Origin: CAZGRP01 sp964527995
Lineage (GTDB): Bacteria > Zhuqueibacterota > Zhuqueibacteria > Oceanimicrobiales > CAZGRP01
Length of the DNA stretch: 12,779 bases
Reading direction: 5' to 3'
NCBI GenBank assembly: GCA_964527995.1
Contig: CAZGRP010000090.1
Coordinates: forward strand, 1-12,779
Shown: in pieces, positions 1 to 6,875 of the stretch
Position numbering within the stretch: position 1 is the first letter of the stretch
Layout of the letters: each line of letters opens with the position of its first letter
Translations under genes and position numbers: made by a program
The notes under the pieces: model-generated
Databases searched by the model: none
What the model was told of the DNA's origin: nothing
The model's input: only the letters and a program-made list of their open reading frames with translations

Positions 1-105
1 GACCATCTGGCCGGCGGCCATCTTCTACCTGAGGCATGTGATCGAGGCCCCAATCCCACCTCCGGTCCTTCTACCTACTCCACACCTCTGTTGTCGCTTT
101 CCTGT

Positions 106-132
106 TAAAGGTTGCAACGCCTTCACCGATAA
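106..132 (+). promoter_or_regulatory. Sigma-28 (FliA/SigD) promoter of flagellin
   Basis: TAAA at 106-109 and ACCGATAA at 125-132 are separated by exactly 15 nt. The known flagellar sigma-28 consensus is TAAA, 15 nt, GCCGATAA, so only the first base of the -10 box differs. Transcription should start near 139-141, giving a leader of about 110 nt before the flagellin ATG at 251. This agrees with a FlgM-like antagonist of sigma-28 being encoded at the end of the same cluster. I saw no second site of this quality elsewhere in the window. Confidence 0.88.
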
Positions 133-139
133 AAGAATT

Positions 140-250
140 AGTCAGGGGCCAAGATTGCCTCCGACAGGAACGAAAGAGCCAGGACGGATAACCGGCGACA
201 CGGCGTCCATGTATGGAAGCCGACCCAACGATATCATGGAGGATTGAGCA
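140..250 (+). promoter_or_regulatory. GGA-rich flagellin leader, candidate CsrA target
   Basis: The predicted untranslated leader of fliC contains six GGA trinucleotides, starting at 167, 182, 186, 215, 238 and 241. The last two form the Shine-Dalgarno sequence GGAGGA (238-243), 7 nt before the start codon. A short inverted repeat, TCCA/TGGA, brackets a four-base loop around 207-218. In many bacteria CsrA represses flagellin translation by binding several GGA motifs, one of them over the ribosome-binding site. The arrangement here fits that pattern, but neither csrA nor fliW is in the window, so this is inference. Confidence 0.35.
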
Positions 251-1360
251 ATGGCTCTCAGAATCCAAAACAACATCGCCTCGATGACGGCGAACCGGAA
301 TCTGGCCCGCACCACCAATCTGCTCACGAAGTCACTGGAGCGGCTGTCTTCCGGCTTTCGAATCAACCGGGCCGCCGATGACGCTGCCGGGCTGGCGATT
401 TCGCAGAAGTTCCGCGCCGAGATCGCCTCGCTCAAGAAGGCGACCCAGAACGTTACCGAGGCCGGCTCGCTGTTGCAGGTAGCCGAGGGCGGCATGGAGC
501 AGATCCACAACATGCTCACCCGGCTCAAGGAACTGGCGACGCAGGCCGCTTCGGCCAACTCGAGCAGTAACCTGACCGAGATCGATGCCGAGCGGTCAAA
601 GCTTGTGGCCGAAATCAACCGGATCGCCGTGTCCACGGACTATTCGGGCACCAACCTGCTCAACGGTTTCGGCGTCAAGAGCTACGACAGCGCCATCAGG
701 GCGGTCGAAAACGTCTACGAGTTCAAGGTGGATGGTGCAGCCAACGGCGCTTATACGGTCACATACAACACCACCACCGATGCGCTGACCATCACCAAGA
801 ACGGCGTGTCACAGAGCAAGACACTGGCGACCAACTCGACGATCGACTTTTCCACCTTCAACATTTCGTTCAAGATCACTTCGGGCGCATCGGATGTTGA
901 TGCCATCGGTGCGTCTCTGGCGGCATCGACCCTGTCTGTCACGGGCACGGCGCAGACGTTTCAGATTGGTGACGACAACAACGTCAACGAGCAGATCTCC
1001 TTCCAGATTTCGACGCTGGAAACCTCTGCGCTTGGAACGGCCAATACCGCAATCAGCAGCATCAGTTTCACGTCTCAGAGCAACGCACAGATCGCTCTGG
1101 GCGTCATCGATGCCGCTATTAACGACGTCAACCGTCAGCGTGGCGCTGTCGGCGCCAACATGAACCGGTTGCAGTACGCTCAAGCCAACCTGCAAACGGC
1201 GGTGGAGAACCTGACTGCTTCGGAGTCGGTGATCCGTGACGTCGACATGGCGCAGGAGATGTCGAGCTTCACCAAGAATCAGATCCTGCAGCAGGCGGGT
1301 GCTGCTATGCTGGCCCAGGCCAACGCGATTCCGCAGATCGTGCTGCAGTTGCTGCGGTAG
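251..1360 (+). CDS. fliC: Flagellin, filament subunit
   Basis: This encodes the subunit that polymerises into the flagellar filament outside the cell, exported through the flagellar type III system. At 369 aa it is a medium-length flagellin. Residues 1-140 are the conserved D0/D1 part: it begins MALRIQNNIASM and contains LERLSSGFRINRAADDAAG. A threonine- and serine-rich, beta-prone variable segment spans about 155-265. The conserved C-terminal D1/D0 helices span about 275-369 and end in IPQIVLQLLR, with the usual leucine/arginine tail. The RLKELA segment at 91-96 matches the region of Salmonella flagellin recognised by TLR5. The ATG lies 7 nt after GGAGGA. A sigma-28 promoter precedes the gene and a strong hairpin follows it, so it is probably transcribed at higher level than the genes downstream. 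The gene name could equally be hag or flaA. Confidence 0.96.
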   Translation: MALRIQNNIASMTANRNLARTTNLLTKSLERLSSGFRINRAADDAAGLAISQKFRAEIASLKKATQNVTEAGSLLQVAEGGMEQIHNMLTRLKELATQAASANSSSNLTEIDAERSKLVAEINRIAVSTDYSGTNLLNGFGVKSYDSAIRAVENVYEFKVDGAANGAYTVTYNTTTDALTITKNGVSQSKTLATNSTIDFSTFNISFKITSGASDVDAIGASLAASTLSVTGTAQTFQIGDDNNVNEQISFQISTLETSALGTANTAISSISFTSQSNAQIALGVIDAAINDVNRQRGAVGANMNRLQYAQANLQTAVENLTASESVIRDVDMAQEMSSFTKNQILQQAGAAMLAQANAIPQIVLQLLR

Positions 1361-1393
1361 TTCGCCGTGGAACCCGCCGAAAGGCGTTTTGAG

Positions 1394-1440
1394 GCATGGG
1401 TGGGGGCTGCGCTGACGCCCCCACCCACGCTCCTCTTTAT
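1394..1440 (+). terminator. Intrinsic terminator or attenuator between fliC and flaG
   Basis: A 14-bp stem with one A·C mismatch pairs 1394-1407 with 1417-1430 around a 9-nt loop, and is followed by the pyrimidine-rich TCCTCTTTAT. The stem is very GC-rich and stable, but the T tract is imperfect, so some readthrough into flaG-fliD is likely. I see no clear new promoter between this hairpin and flaG. It would give abundant monocistronic flagellin mRNA plus a minor longer transcript. A 3' stabilising hairpin is the alternative reading. Confidence 0.7.
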
Positions 1441-1461
1441 ACCAGGCAGGAGATATGACTC

Positions 1462-1854
1462 ATGGCTGTGGTAGAGAACATTCGGCCGGTGGAGGTCACT
1501 CCGCTACGCACGCAGCCAGTCACCTCATCCAACCCGGATCGAAGCCGAAAACAGCTCGCCACCGAGTCGTTGGGAGTATTCAGGGAGCGCTCCAGGGACG
1601 CCAATGAGGCCGATCGATCCTCGCGGTTGTCGCATCAGACGGTATCGAAAGCCGTCGACCACATGAACCGCTTCCTGGACGTGTTGAACAAGGAGTTCAG
1701 CTTTTTCTATGACAAGGCTTCCGGTCGTAGCGGCGTCAAAGTGATCGACAGGCGCACCCACGAGGTGCTGAAGCAGATTCCACCGGAGCAGATCTTGAAG
1801 ACCGCGGCTCGCATCCGCGAGATGATTGGGGCTCTGTTAGACGAAATGGCGTAG
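1462..1854 (+). CDS. flaG: FlaG family flagellar protein
   Basis: The product is a small FlaG-family protein of 130 aa. The family is encoded next to flagellin and fliD in many bacteria and affects filament length, but its biochemical role is poorly defined. The conserved domain is in the C-terminal half: a helix around VDHMNRFLDVLNKEFSFFYD, then the strand VKVIDRRTHEVLKQIPPE, then a terminal helix through ARIREMIGALLDEMA. This is the FlaG pattern of V-x-V-I-D, a T-x-E-V segment, and an I-P-P-E turn. The N-terminal 50 residues are polar and probably disordered. AGGAG at 1448-1452 lies 9 nt before the ATG. The stop is 24 nt before fliD, consistent with co-transcription. Confidence 0.88.
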   Translation: MAVVENIRPVEVTPLRTQPVTSSNPDRSRKQLATESLGVFRERSRDANEADRSSRLSHQTVSKAVDHMNRFLDVLNKEFSFFYDKASGRSGVKVIDRRTHEVLKQIPPEQILKTAARIREMIGALLDEMA

Positions 1855-1878
1855 TTGAAGAGAGGCTGAGGAGACTCG

Positions 1879-4800
1879 ATGGGCTCTCCGGTTGGGTCGT
1901 TTAGTGGGTTGGCTTCGGGAATCGACTGGCGGAAAATGGTCGACCAGATCATGCAGATCGAACGCCGCCCGGTCGATCTGGTGGCCAATCGCAAGTCGCA
2001 ATATGAGAAAAAGCTCGATGCGTTCAAATCGCTTTCCGACCTGCTCGGCACGCTCGACTCGGTAACGGACTCGCTTCGATCGACGAGTACGTATGATGTC
2101 TACAAGACCACACTGTCCTCATCGAGTTCGACGGACGCCGCAGACATCCTCACCGCCTCCGCCAGCTCGAGCGCTGCCAAAGCGACGTACTCGATTGTGG
2201 TCAATCAGGTGGCGGCGTCTCGAAAGTTGTCGTCGAAGTCCTTCTCCGATACGACGACGGCTCTCTCCCTCTCCGGCGAAATCGTCATCAACGGCAAGGC
2301 TTTGACGATTTCGTCTACCGACGACCTTCTTGACATCCGCGATGCCATCAACGGACTCAACGCCGGCGTCACCGCGTCCATCATATCCGTATCGAGCACC
2401 GACAATCGCCTCATTCTCACGGCCAACGATTCCGGTACTGACAAGCTTACGGTACTCGACGCCAGTACCACCAACGTTCTCCAGAGTCTGGGTTTTACAG
2501 ACAGCACCACGTCGGTCAAGAACTCGCTCAGCAACGGCGCCGCTACGGACAAGTTTACCAGCCGGATCACACCGATCGGCTCCTTGCTCGGCCTTAGCTC
2601 GGCGCCGAGTGGCACGGTGCAGATCAACGGCACAAATGTGACCCTCAATCTCTCTAGTCAGTCTCTCGATGACATCAAGACCGCCATCGACGCTGCAGGC
2701 ATTACTGGAGTGACCACCAGTATCACCTCCTCCACGGTGGATGGCACGACCAAGTATCGTCTGGAGATCAGCGGTGCCACAAGCTTTACCGACAGCAACA
2801 ATGTCCTGGAAACCTTGGGTGTGCTCGTCGGTGGCACTTCAGATGTTGCAGCCGTGCTTACGGGCAGCCAGGCCAACACCTCCGGCGGCAACGCCATCAC
2901 CGCCGCCACCACCTTCGCAAGCATCGACGGAGCTGGTGTGACGGACGGCGACACCATCACTATCTCAGGCACCGACCACAACGGCAACAGCGTTTCGGCG
3001 ACTTATACCATCACCTCGGCGAGTACGGACACGGTGCAGGGCTTGCTGACCGCGATCGAAAATGCCTTCGGTGGTGGTGTCACCGCGTCGGTGACGGCCA
3101 GTGGCACGATTCAGGTAACGGACGGCACGGCTGGCGACTCTCAGCTTTCACTGTCTTTGACAGAAAACAATGAGGGCGGTGGATCGCTTGACTTCGGCAC
3201 CTTCAGCGTGACCACAGTCGGCAGAAAGCGCCAGGTGCAGAGCGGCCAGGACGCCAGCCTGACCATCGACGGCGTAACGGTGACAAGATCCACGAACCAG
3301 ATCTCGGATGTGCTCGCAGGTGTCACACTGAACCTGAAATCTGCCGACTCCAACACAACGGTCACACTCGATGTCAATCGCGACACCGACACCATCAAGG
3401 CCAAGATTGAAGAATTCGTGGACGCCTACAACGCCGTCGTCGACTTCATCAACAAACAATTCGCTTACGACTCCGAGAAGGGAGGTGCCCAGGGGATACT
3501 GTTCGGTGACGGAACCCTGCGCTCGGTGCAGGCAGATCTCAGCAACCTGGTGATCACGCAGGTGAGCGGCGTCGACAGCAACTACAGCACTCTGGCGTTG
3601 ATTGGCATTACTCTGGACAATGATGGAAAGCTATCGATCGACCAGAGCAAGCTCGGCGGGCTCTTGACGACTAACTTCACGGATGTCCGCGCGGCCCTCG
3701 CAGCCGTCGGAAGCTCCAGCGTGGGATCTCTGCACTACGTTAGCTATACTCGTGACACGAAGCCTGGCACCTACACTGTCACCATCAACCAGGTGGCCAC
3801 CCAGGCATGGGTGAAGGGCTCAACGGACCTTAGCACGACGGGTCTGGCCAGTGACGAGACACTTACGATCACGGATACGGCCACCGGCCGCGTGGCCTCG
3901 ATTCCACTTACTTCCGGTTCGCTCATCGATGCCGTGGTGGCGGCCATCAATGAGAAACTGCAGACCGAGTACGCTCAGGTCTACACGGGTTCCACGGCCA
4001 ATACCAAGACGACGGCCGCCGGTGGCGGAGCGATCACGTCGTCTACGGTATGGCAGGACATCAATACCGGCGGTGACTCGAACAACATCACGAACGGCGA
4101 CACGATCAGTTTCACGGGGACGCGGCGGTATGGCCAGTCCGTGACTGGCACCTATACGATCAGCGACAAATCGACGGACACCGTTCAAGGGTTGCTCTCC
4201 GCCATCGAGGTTGCCTTCAACAACGAGGTCACCGCGACGGTCGACAGCAACGGCAAGATCGTGGTCACCGACAAGACCGTTGGCGACAGTAAGCTGTCCA
4301 TTTCCATCACTGCGAACAACCAGGGTGGGGGAACGCTCGACTTTGGCACCATGTCGAAGACCACAACGGGGCGATATGCGATAGAGATCACCGCAAGCAA
4401 CGACGGCGGCATGCTGAAGCTCACGCATAACTCCTACGGTTCGGCCTTCGGGTTCTCTGTCTCGCAGACCGTGGATAATCTCGGCATCGCCAATGTCACC
4501 AAGGCCGGCGTGGATGTCGACGGTACTATCAACGGCGAGGCAGCTACTGGAAGCGGCCAAGTGCTTACCGGCTCTAGCGGCGACGCCAACGTGGACGGGC
4601 TGGTGATTCGGTATACCGGCACGGCGACAGGAAACGTCGGAACCGTCACGTTGACGGAAGGCATCATGGAGAGCTTCAATCGCAAACTCTACGACATCCT
4701 CGATCAGTTCAGTGGGTATATCTCCTACAAGAAGACCTCGTTGAGCGACTCGATCAAGCGATTCGACCAACAGATCAAGGACATGGAGGCACGACTTGAG

Positions 4801-4908
4801 CGGAAGAGGCAGATTCTGGTGACGAGATTCGTAGCTCTGGAGAACACCATCAGTCGATTGCAGTCTGTTGGCAACTGGCTCGGGGGACAGATCTCAAGGC
4901 TTCGTTAA
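1879..4908 (+). CDS. fliD: Flagellar filament cap protein FliD, unusually long
   Basis: FliD forms the oligomeric cap at the filament tip and guides flagellin assembly. At 1009 aa it is about twice the length of the enterobacterial protein (about 470 aa). Residues 7-110 form the FliD N-terminal domain (FSGLASGIDWRKMVDQIM, then helices, then a strand ending in VNQVA). Hook-IN-like motifs occur at about 132-165 (GEIVINGKALTI) and 244-285 (GTVQINGTNVTLNL). The FliD C-terminal domain begins near 453 (GQDASLTIDGVTVTRSTNQI) and includes FVDAYNAVVDFINKQF. The C-terminal 80 residues are a helical coiled coil ending in LGGQISRLR. Residues 357-449 and 740-832 are two copies of one beta-rich domain, 59 of 93 positions identical without gaps by hand alignment. 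AGGAG at 1869-1873 lies 5 nt before the ATG. fliS, whose product is often a partner in filament assembly, follows 29 nt later. Confidence 0.94.
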   Translation: MGSPVGSFSGLASGIDWRKMVDQIMQIERRPVDLVANRKSQYEKKLDAFKSLSDLLGTLDSVTDSLRSTSTYDVYKTTLSSSSSTDAADILTASASSSAAKATYSIVVNQVAASRKLSSKSFSDTTTALSLSGEIVINGKALTISSTDDLLDIRDAINGLNAGVTASIISVSSTDNRLILTANDSGTDKLTVLDASTTNVLQSLGFTDSTTSVKNSLSNGAATDKFTSRITPIGSLLGLSSAPSGTVQINGTNVTLNLSSQSLDDIKTAIDAAGITGVTTSITSSTVDGTTKYRLEISGATSFTDSNNVLETLGVLVGGTSDVAAVLTGSQANTSGGNAITAATTFASIDGAGVTDGDTITISGTDHNGNSVSATYTITSASTDTVQGLLTAIENAFGGGVTASVTASGTIQVTDGTAGDSQLSLSLTENNEGGGSLDFGTFSVTTVGRKRQVQSGQDASLTIDGVTVTRSTNQISDVLAGVTLNLKSADSNTTVTLDVNRDTDTIKAKIEEFVDAYNAVVDFINKQFAYDSEKGGAQGILFGDGTLRSVQADLSNLVITQVSGVDSNYSTLALIGITLDNDGKLSIDQSKLGGLLTTNFTDVRAALAAVGSSSVGSLHYVSYTRDTKPGTYTVTINQVATQAWVKGSTDLSTTGLASDETLTITDTATGRVASIPLTSGSLIDAVVAAINEKLQTEYAQVYTGSTANTKTTAAGGGAITSSTVWQDINTGGDSNNITNGDTISFTGTRRYGQSVTGTYTISDKSTDTVQGLLSAIEVAFNNEVTATVDSNGKIVVTDKTVGDSKLSISITANNQGGGTLDFGTMSKTTTGRYAIEITASNDGGMLKLTHNSYGSAFGFSVSQTVDNLGIANVTKAGVDVDGTINGEAATGSGQVLTGSSGDANVDGLVIRYTGTATGNVGTVTLTEGIMESFNRKLYDILDQFSGYISYKKTSLSDSIKRFDQQIKDMEARLERKRQILVTRFVALENTISRLQSVGNWLGGQISRLR
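2947..3225 (+). repeat. FliD internal domain, copy 1
   Basis: This codes residues 357-449 of FliD, from GDTITISGT to the G-R pair before the FliD C-terminal domain. It aligns without gaps to the second copy at 4096-4374. The shared blocks are STDTVQGLL, VTD, GDS, GGG and LDFGT. The nucleotide copies have diverged clearly, which suggests an old duplication and not a recent slippage event. Confidence 0.8.
4096..4374 (+). repeat. FliD internal domain, copy 2
   Basis: This codes residues 740-832 of FliD, from GDTISFTGT to a terminal G-R pair. It is preceded at about 637-650 by PGTYTVTINQVATQA, which resembles the strand with VNQVA that ends the N-terminal domain near residue 110. The repeated unit may therefore be larger than the 93 residues that align cleanly, comprising a leading strand, a hook-IN-like segment and the beta domain. 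Confidence 0.78.
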
Positions 4909-4937
4909 GTGGAACTCCCAAAGGAGAGTGGAGGCAA

Positions 4938-5369
4938 ATGCACGATAGGATGTTTGAAAGCTACAAGTCCACGCAGATCAACACCTCTGACCCCGGACGA
5001 CTCATTCTAATGCTTTACGACGGTGCGATTCGTTCGCTGGAGAAGGCGAAAGCTCATGCCGAGAGGCGCAACCACGAAGGGCGTGCAAAGGAATTGGTTC
5101 GCGTGACCGATATCGTCTCCGAGCTTCTCGCTTGCCTCGACACCGAACGCGGAGGTCGGCTGGCATCATCCCTGGCCAGCCTCTACGGTTTCGTCCTGCG
5201 GCGGATCATGGACGCCAATATGCACAACGAGGTTCGGGCAATTGAAGACTGCCTTTCCGTAATGAAGACGCTACAGGACGGGTGGCGCCAGATCGTCGAC
5301 CGGCCTGAGGTGAATTATCCCCGGGCCACCGCCCCGGAAATGATGACGATGGCAGGGATAACTGCATGA
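4938..5369 (+). CDS. fliS: Flagellin export chaperone FliS
   Basis: FliS binds newly made flagellin in the cytoplasm, prevents premature polymerisation and helps deliver it to the export gate. The 143-aa length and helical character fit the family. The signature is at the N-terminus: the stretch YKSTQINTSDPGRLILMLYD matches the usual Y-x-x-x-Q-(I/V)-x-T-x-x-P-x-x-L-(I/V)-x-M-L-Y-D-G pattern. A helix-rich core follows, with LYGFVLRRIMDAN and a tryptophan near GWRQI. The start is not certain: GGAGG at 4930-4934 lies only 3 nt before ATG 4938, AAGGAG at 4921-4926 lies 11 nt before it, and ATG 4950 is an in-frame alternative. The stop overlaps the start of the next gene (ATGA, 5366-5369), implying translational coupling. 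Confidence 0.92.
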   Translation: MHDRMFESYKSTQINTSDPGRLILMLYDGAIRSLEKAKAHAERRNHEGRAKELVRVTDIVSELLACLDTERGGRLASSLASLYGFVLRRIMDANMHNEVRAIEDCLSVMKTLQDGWRQIVDRPEVNYPRATAPEMMTMAGITA

Positions 5370-5803
5370 ATGACCATCCTCCTAACGAAGCCGGCCAGGA
5401 AGACGATCTCGCTCAGGCGCTCCGTCTTTGCGGCGAGTTCGAGAGAATTCTGGAGCGCGAGGCCGCGGCGCTCCAGGAGCTGGACTTTCCCGCGCTGGAC
5501 GAGGTACACGCTCAGAAAGGGGCAGTGCGGCTCAGGATGGAAGAAGTGACTGACAGAGTGATCTTGAAAGGTCGAGGCCGAGCAGAGCACCCTCAGGAGG
5601 AGGCGTCCGGCAGTGAGGTGGCGATGTTGCGCGGTCGACTGCGGAGGCTGCTGTTTCTGCAGAAAAAGAACGAAGAGCTTGCCTGCTCTATGAAGGGACA
5701 AGTTGCTGAGCAACTGGCGAAGCTCTCCTCCAAAAGAGCAGCGGCGCACGGGTACCACGAAACCGGTAAAGTTTCACCGCGACATGTCGATATTACCAAA
5801 TGA
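5366..5803 (+). CDS. FlgN/FliT-like putative flagellar export chaperone (first of two)
   Basis: The product is a 145-aa, charged, almost wholly helical protein with no signal peptide or membrane segment. The pattern of a long N-terminal helix (LRLCGEFERILEREAAALQE), a D-x-x-x-L-x-x-x-x-x-x-K step (ALDEVHAQKG), then a second long helix (LRGRLRRLLFLQKKNEELA) and a short tail with HGYHETGK resembles FlgN/FliT-type chaperones. These bind hook-associated proteins or FliD before export. Its start overlaps the fliS stop as ATGA, and the position directly after fliS is where fliT lies in many genomes. No single motif is decisive, so the family call is by architecture and context. FliT-type (FliD chaperone) and FlgN-type (FlgK/FlgL chaperone) are both possible. 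Confidence 0.62.
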   Translation: MNDHPPNEAGQEDDLAQALRLCGEFERILEREAAALQELDFPALDEVHAQKGAVRLRMEEVTDRVILKGRGRAEHPQEEASGSEVAMLRGRLRRLLFLQKKNEELACSMKGQVAEQLAKLSSKRAAAHGYHETGKVSPRHVDITK

Positions 5804-5819
5804 AGACCAGGAGACTGGA

Positions 5820-6275
5820 GTGAGGGAGGTACACGCCGTCATGGCATCCCGTAGAGGCGAGGCAGTGGGAGAGGTCCTGGAAAATGAACTGCAGCGGCAA
5901 TATCAGTGTTTCGAGGAGCTCTACCGCGTCACAGCGCAGCAACATCGGCTGCTCCAGGGTGGCAATCCCGACGACTTGCTTCTTGCCAAGAGGGAGAAAG
6001 ATCGCTTGATGTTGACCATCCGCCTTCATACAGAGCGTCTCTCAGAACTTCACGAGGATTGGTTCAAGGTTCAGAATCTGGTTGCGACGTCTACCCAAGA
6101 TCGGATCACACAAAAGGTGCGAAATCTTAAGGCCCTGGTCCACCAGATCCTGGACCTCGAGAGGCAAAATTTCCATATTGTTCGCACGCGACAAAAGCAT
6201 GCCCGGCGATTCTTGACAGGCAGTCTACCGCCCGAACAAGATCAAGGCTCGCGGGGCAGCCCCGATGACCAATAG
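5820..6275 (+). CDS. FlgN-like helical protein, putative flagellar chaperone (second of two)
   Basis: This encodes a helical coiled-coil protein of 151 aa from GTG 5820. Features are an initial helix (LENELQRQYQCFEELYRVTA), a GGNPDDLLLAKREKDRLM segment that fits the FlgN pattern of 'count, then K-x-x-L', and two more helices ending at FLTG. FlgN chaperones FlgK and FlgL for export, but no client gene lies in this window, so the role is inferred. I chose GTG 5820 because AGGAG at 5809-5813 lies 6 nt upstream. ATG 5841 (GGGAGG 11 nt upstream) and ATG 5784 (no good ribosome site, overlapping the previous gene) are in-frame alternatives. It follows the preceding chaperone-like gene by 16 nt and precedes the flgM-like gene by 51 nt. 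Confidence 0.6.
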   Translation: MREVHAVMASRRGEAVGEVLENELQRQYQCFEELYRVTAQQHRLLQGGNPDDLLLAKREKDRLMLTIRLHTERLSELHEDWFKVQNLVATSTQDRITQKVRNLKALVHQILDLERQNFHIVRTRQKHARRFLTGSLPPEQDQGSRGSPDDQ

Positions 6276-6326
6276 TCGGAGGCGAAGGAACGCGCCTCAG
6301 CAAACGCACGGAAGGAATCAAGTGTC

Positions 6327-6794
6327 ATGAGGATTAACGAAACTCCTCCACCGCTGCCGCAGTCGCAGTCGCCGCAGGCGAATGATCGCATCAAGAAGAC
6401 GAACGAAAGTTCGAAACTGCAGCCACCGCGCGACAGCGTCGATATCTCGAGCAACGCCAAGAGATTGCTCTCAGGGCAGAAACCCGCCTTGCCAGACGGG
6501 GTAAGCAAGGCAAGGTCCGAATCCCCACCGGCAGGTCGATTGGACACCGTGGAGGTCGGCAACAGCGCCAACCGCCTGGCAAAGGCACTGACGAATGCTG
6601 GCATTTTTACTGACGCGGACGAGGCACACAAGGTGGCGAGCAAGATCATCGAAAAACTGAGCGCAGTGCCTTCCTCACAAGAGAGCAAACTTGAACGGGT
6701 TCGCAACCGCATCGACAGCGGCTTCTACGGTTCGCGACAGGTGGCTGAGGAGGTGGCGAAAAAACTGCTCAAGGAAATGTCAGATTCGCGCTGA
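6327..6794 (+). CDS. flgM: FlgM-like anti-sigma-28 factor, enlarged
   Basis: FlgM binds sigma-28 and holds it inactive until the hook is complete and FlgM is exported. The match is short but typical: an N-terminus starting MRIN, a DSVDISSNAKRLL segment at 36-48, and a C-terminal helical region at 118-150 containing ERVRNRIDSGFYGSRQVAEE, like the FlgM 'I-x-x-G-x-Y-x-(9-10)-A' core. It has 155 aa, against about 90-100 in usual FlgM. The extra part holds a second copy of the first motif, DTVEVGNSANRL, at 73-84. Residues 1-70 are proline-, serine- and lysine-rich and likely disordered, as expected of FlgM. AAGGA at 6312-6316 lies 10 nt before the ATG. It is the last gene before a strong terminator and would feed back on the sigma-28 promoter upstream of fliC. 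Confidence 0.72.
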   Translation: MRINETPPPLPQSQSPQANDRIKKTNESSKLQPPRDSVDISSNAKRLLSGQKPALPDGVSKARSESPPAGRLDTVEVGNSANRLAKALTNAGIFTDADEAHKVASKIIEKLSAVPSSQESKLERVRNRIDSGFYGSRQVAEEVAKKLLKEMSDSR

Positions 6795-6848
6795 GTCGTT
6801 TGGGAATAGCGCATCGGAAAACCGTTACAGACTCCAACCCCCTTCTGG

Positions 6849-6875
6849 CCCCGCGGACGCGCGGGGTTTTTTATT
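6849..6875 (+). terminator. Intrinsic terminator closing the flagellar cluster
   Basis: CCCCGCG (6849-6855) pairs perfectly with CGCGGGG (6860-6866) around the four-base loop GACG, and is followed by six T residues (6867-6872). It lies 54 nt after the flgM-like stop codon. This is a textbook Rho-independent terminator. Confidence 0.93.

Noticed and set aside
38..247. Short open frame of 69 codons before fliC
   Set aside because: It runs through the sigma-28 promoter and leader and has no ribosome site or family-like sequence.
3820..4770. Long antisense open frame (316 codons) inside fliD
   Set aside because: It lies wholly within the confident fliD coding sequence, resembles no family, and is a by-product of GC-rich codon usage.
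5703..5819. Longer version of the second FlgN-like gene starting at TTG 5703 or ATG 5784
   Set aside because: These starts lie inside the previous gene without a good ribosome site; GTG 5820 has AGGAG 6 nt upstream.
6279..6298. Hairpin GAGGCG/CGCCTC between the second FlgN-like gene and flgM
   Set aside because: A six-base stem with no T tract is weak and probably incidental, although a processing site cannot be excluded.
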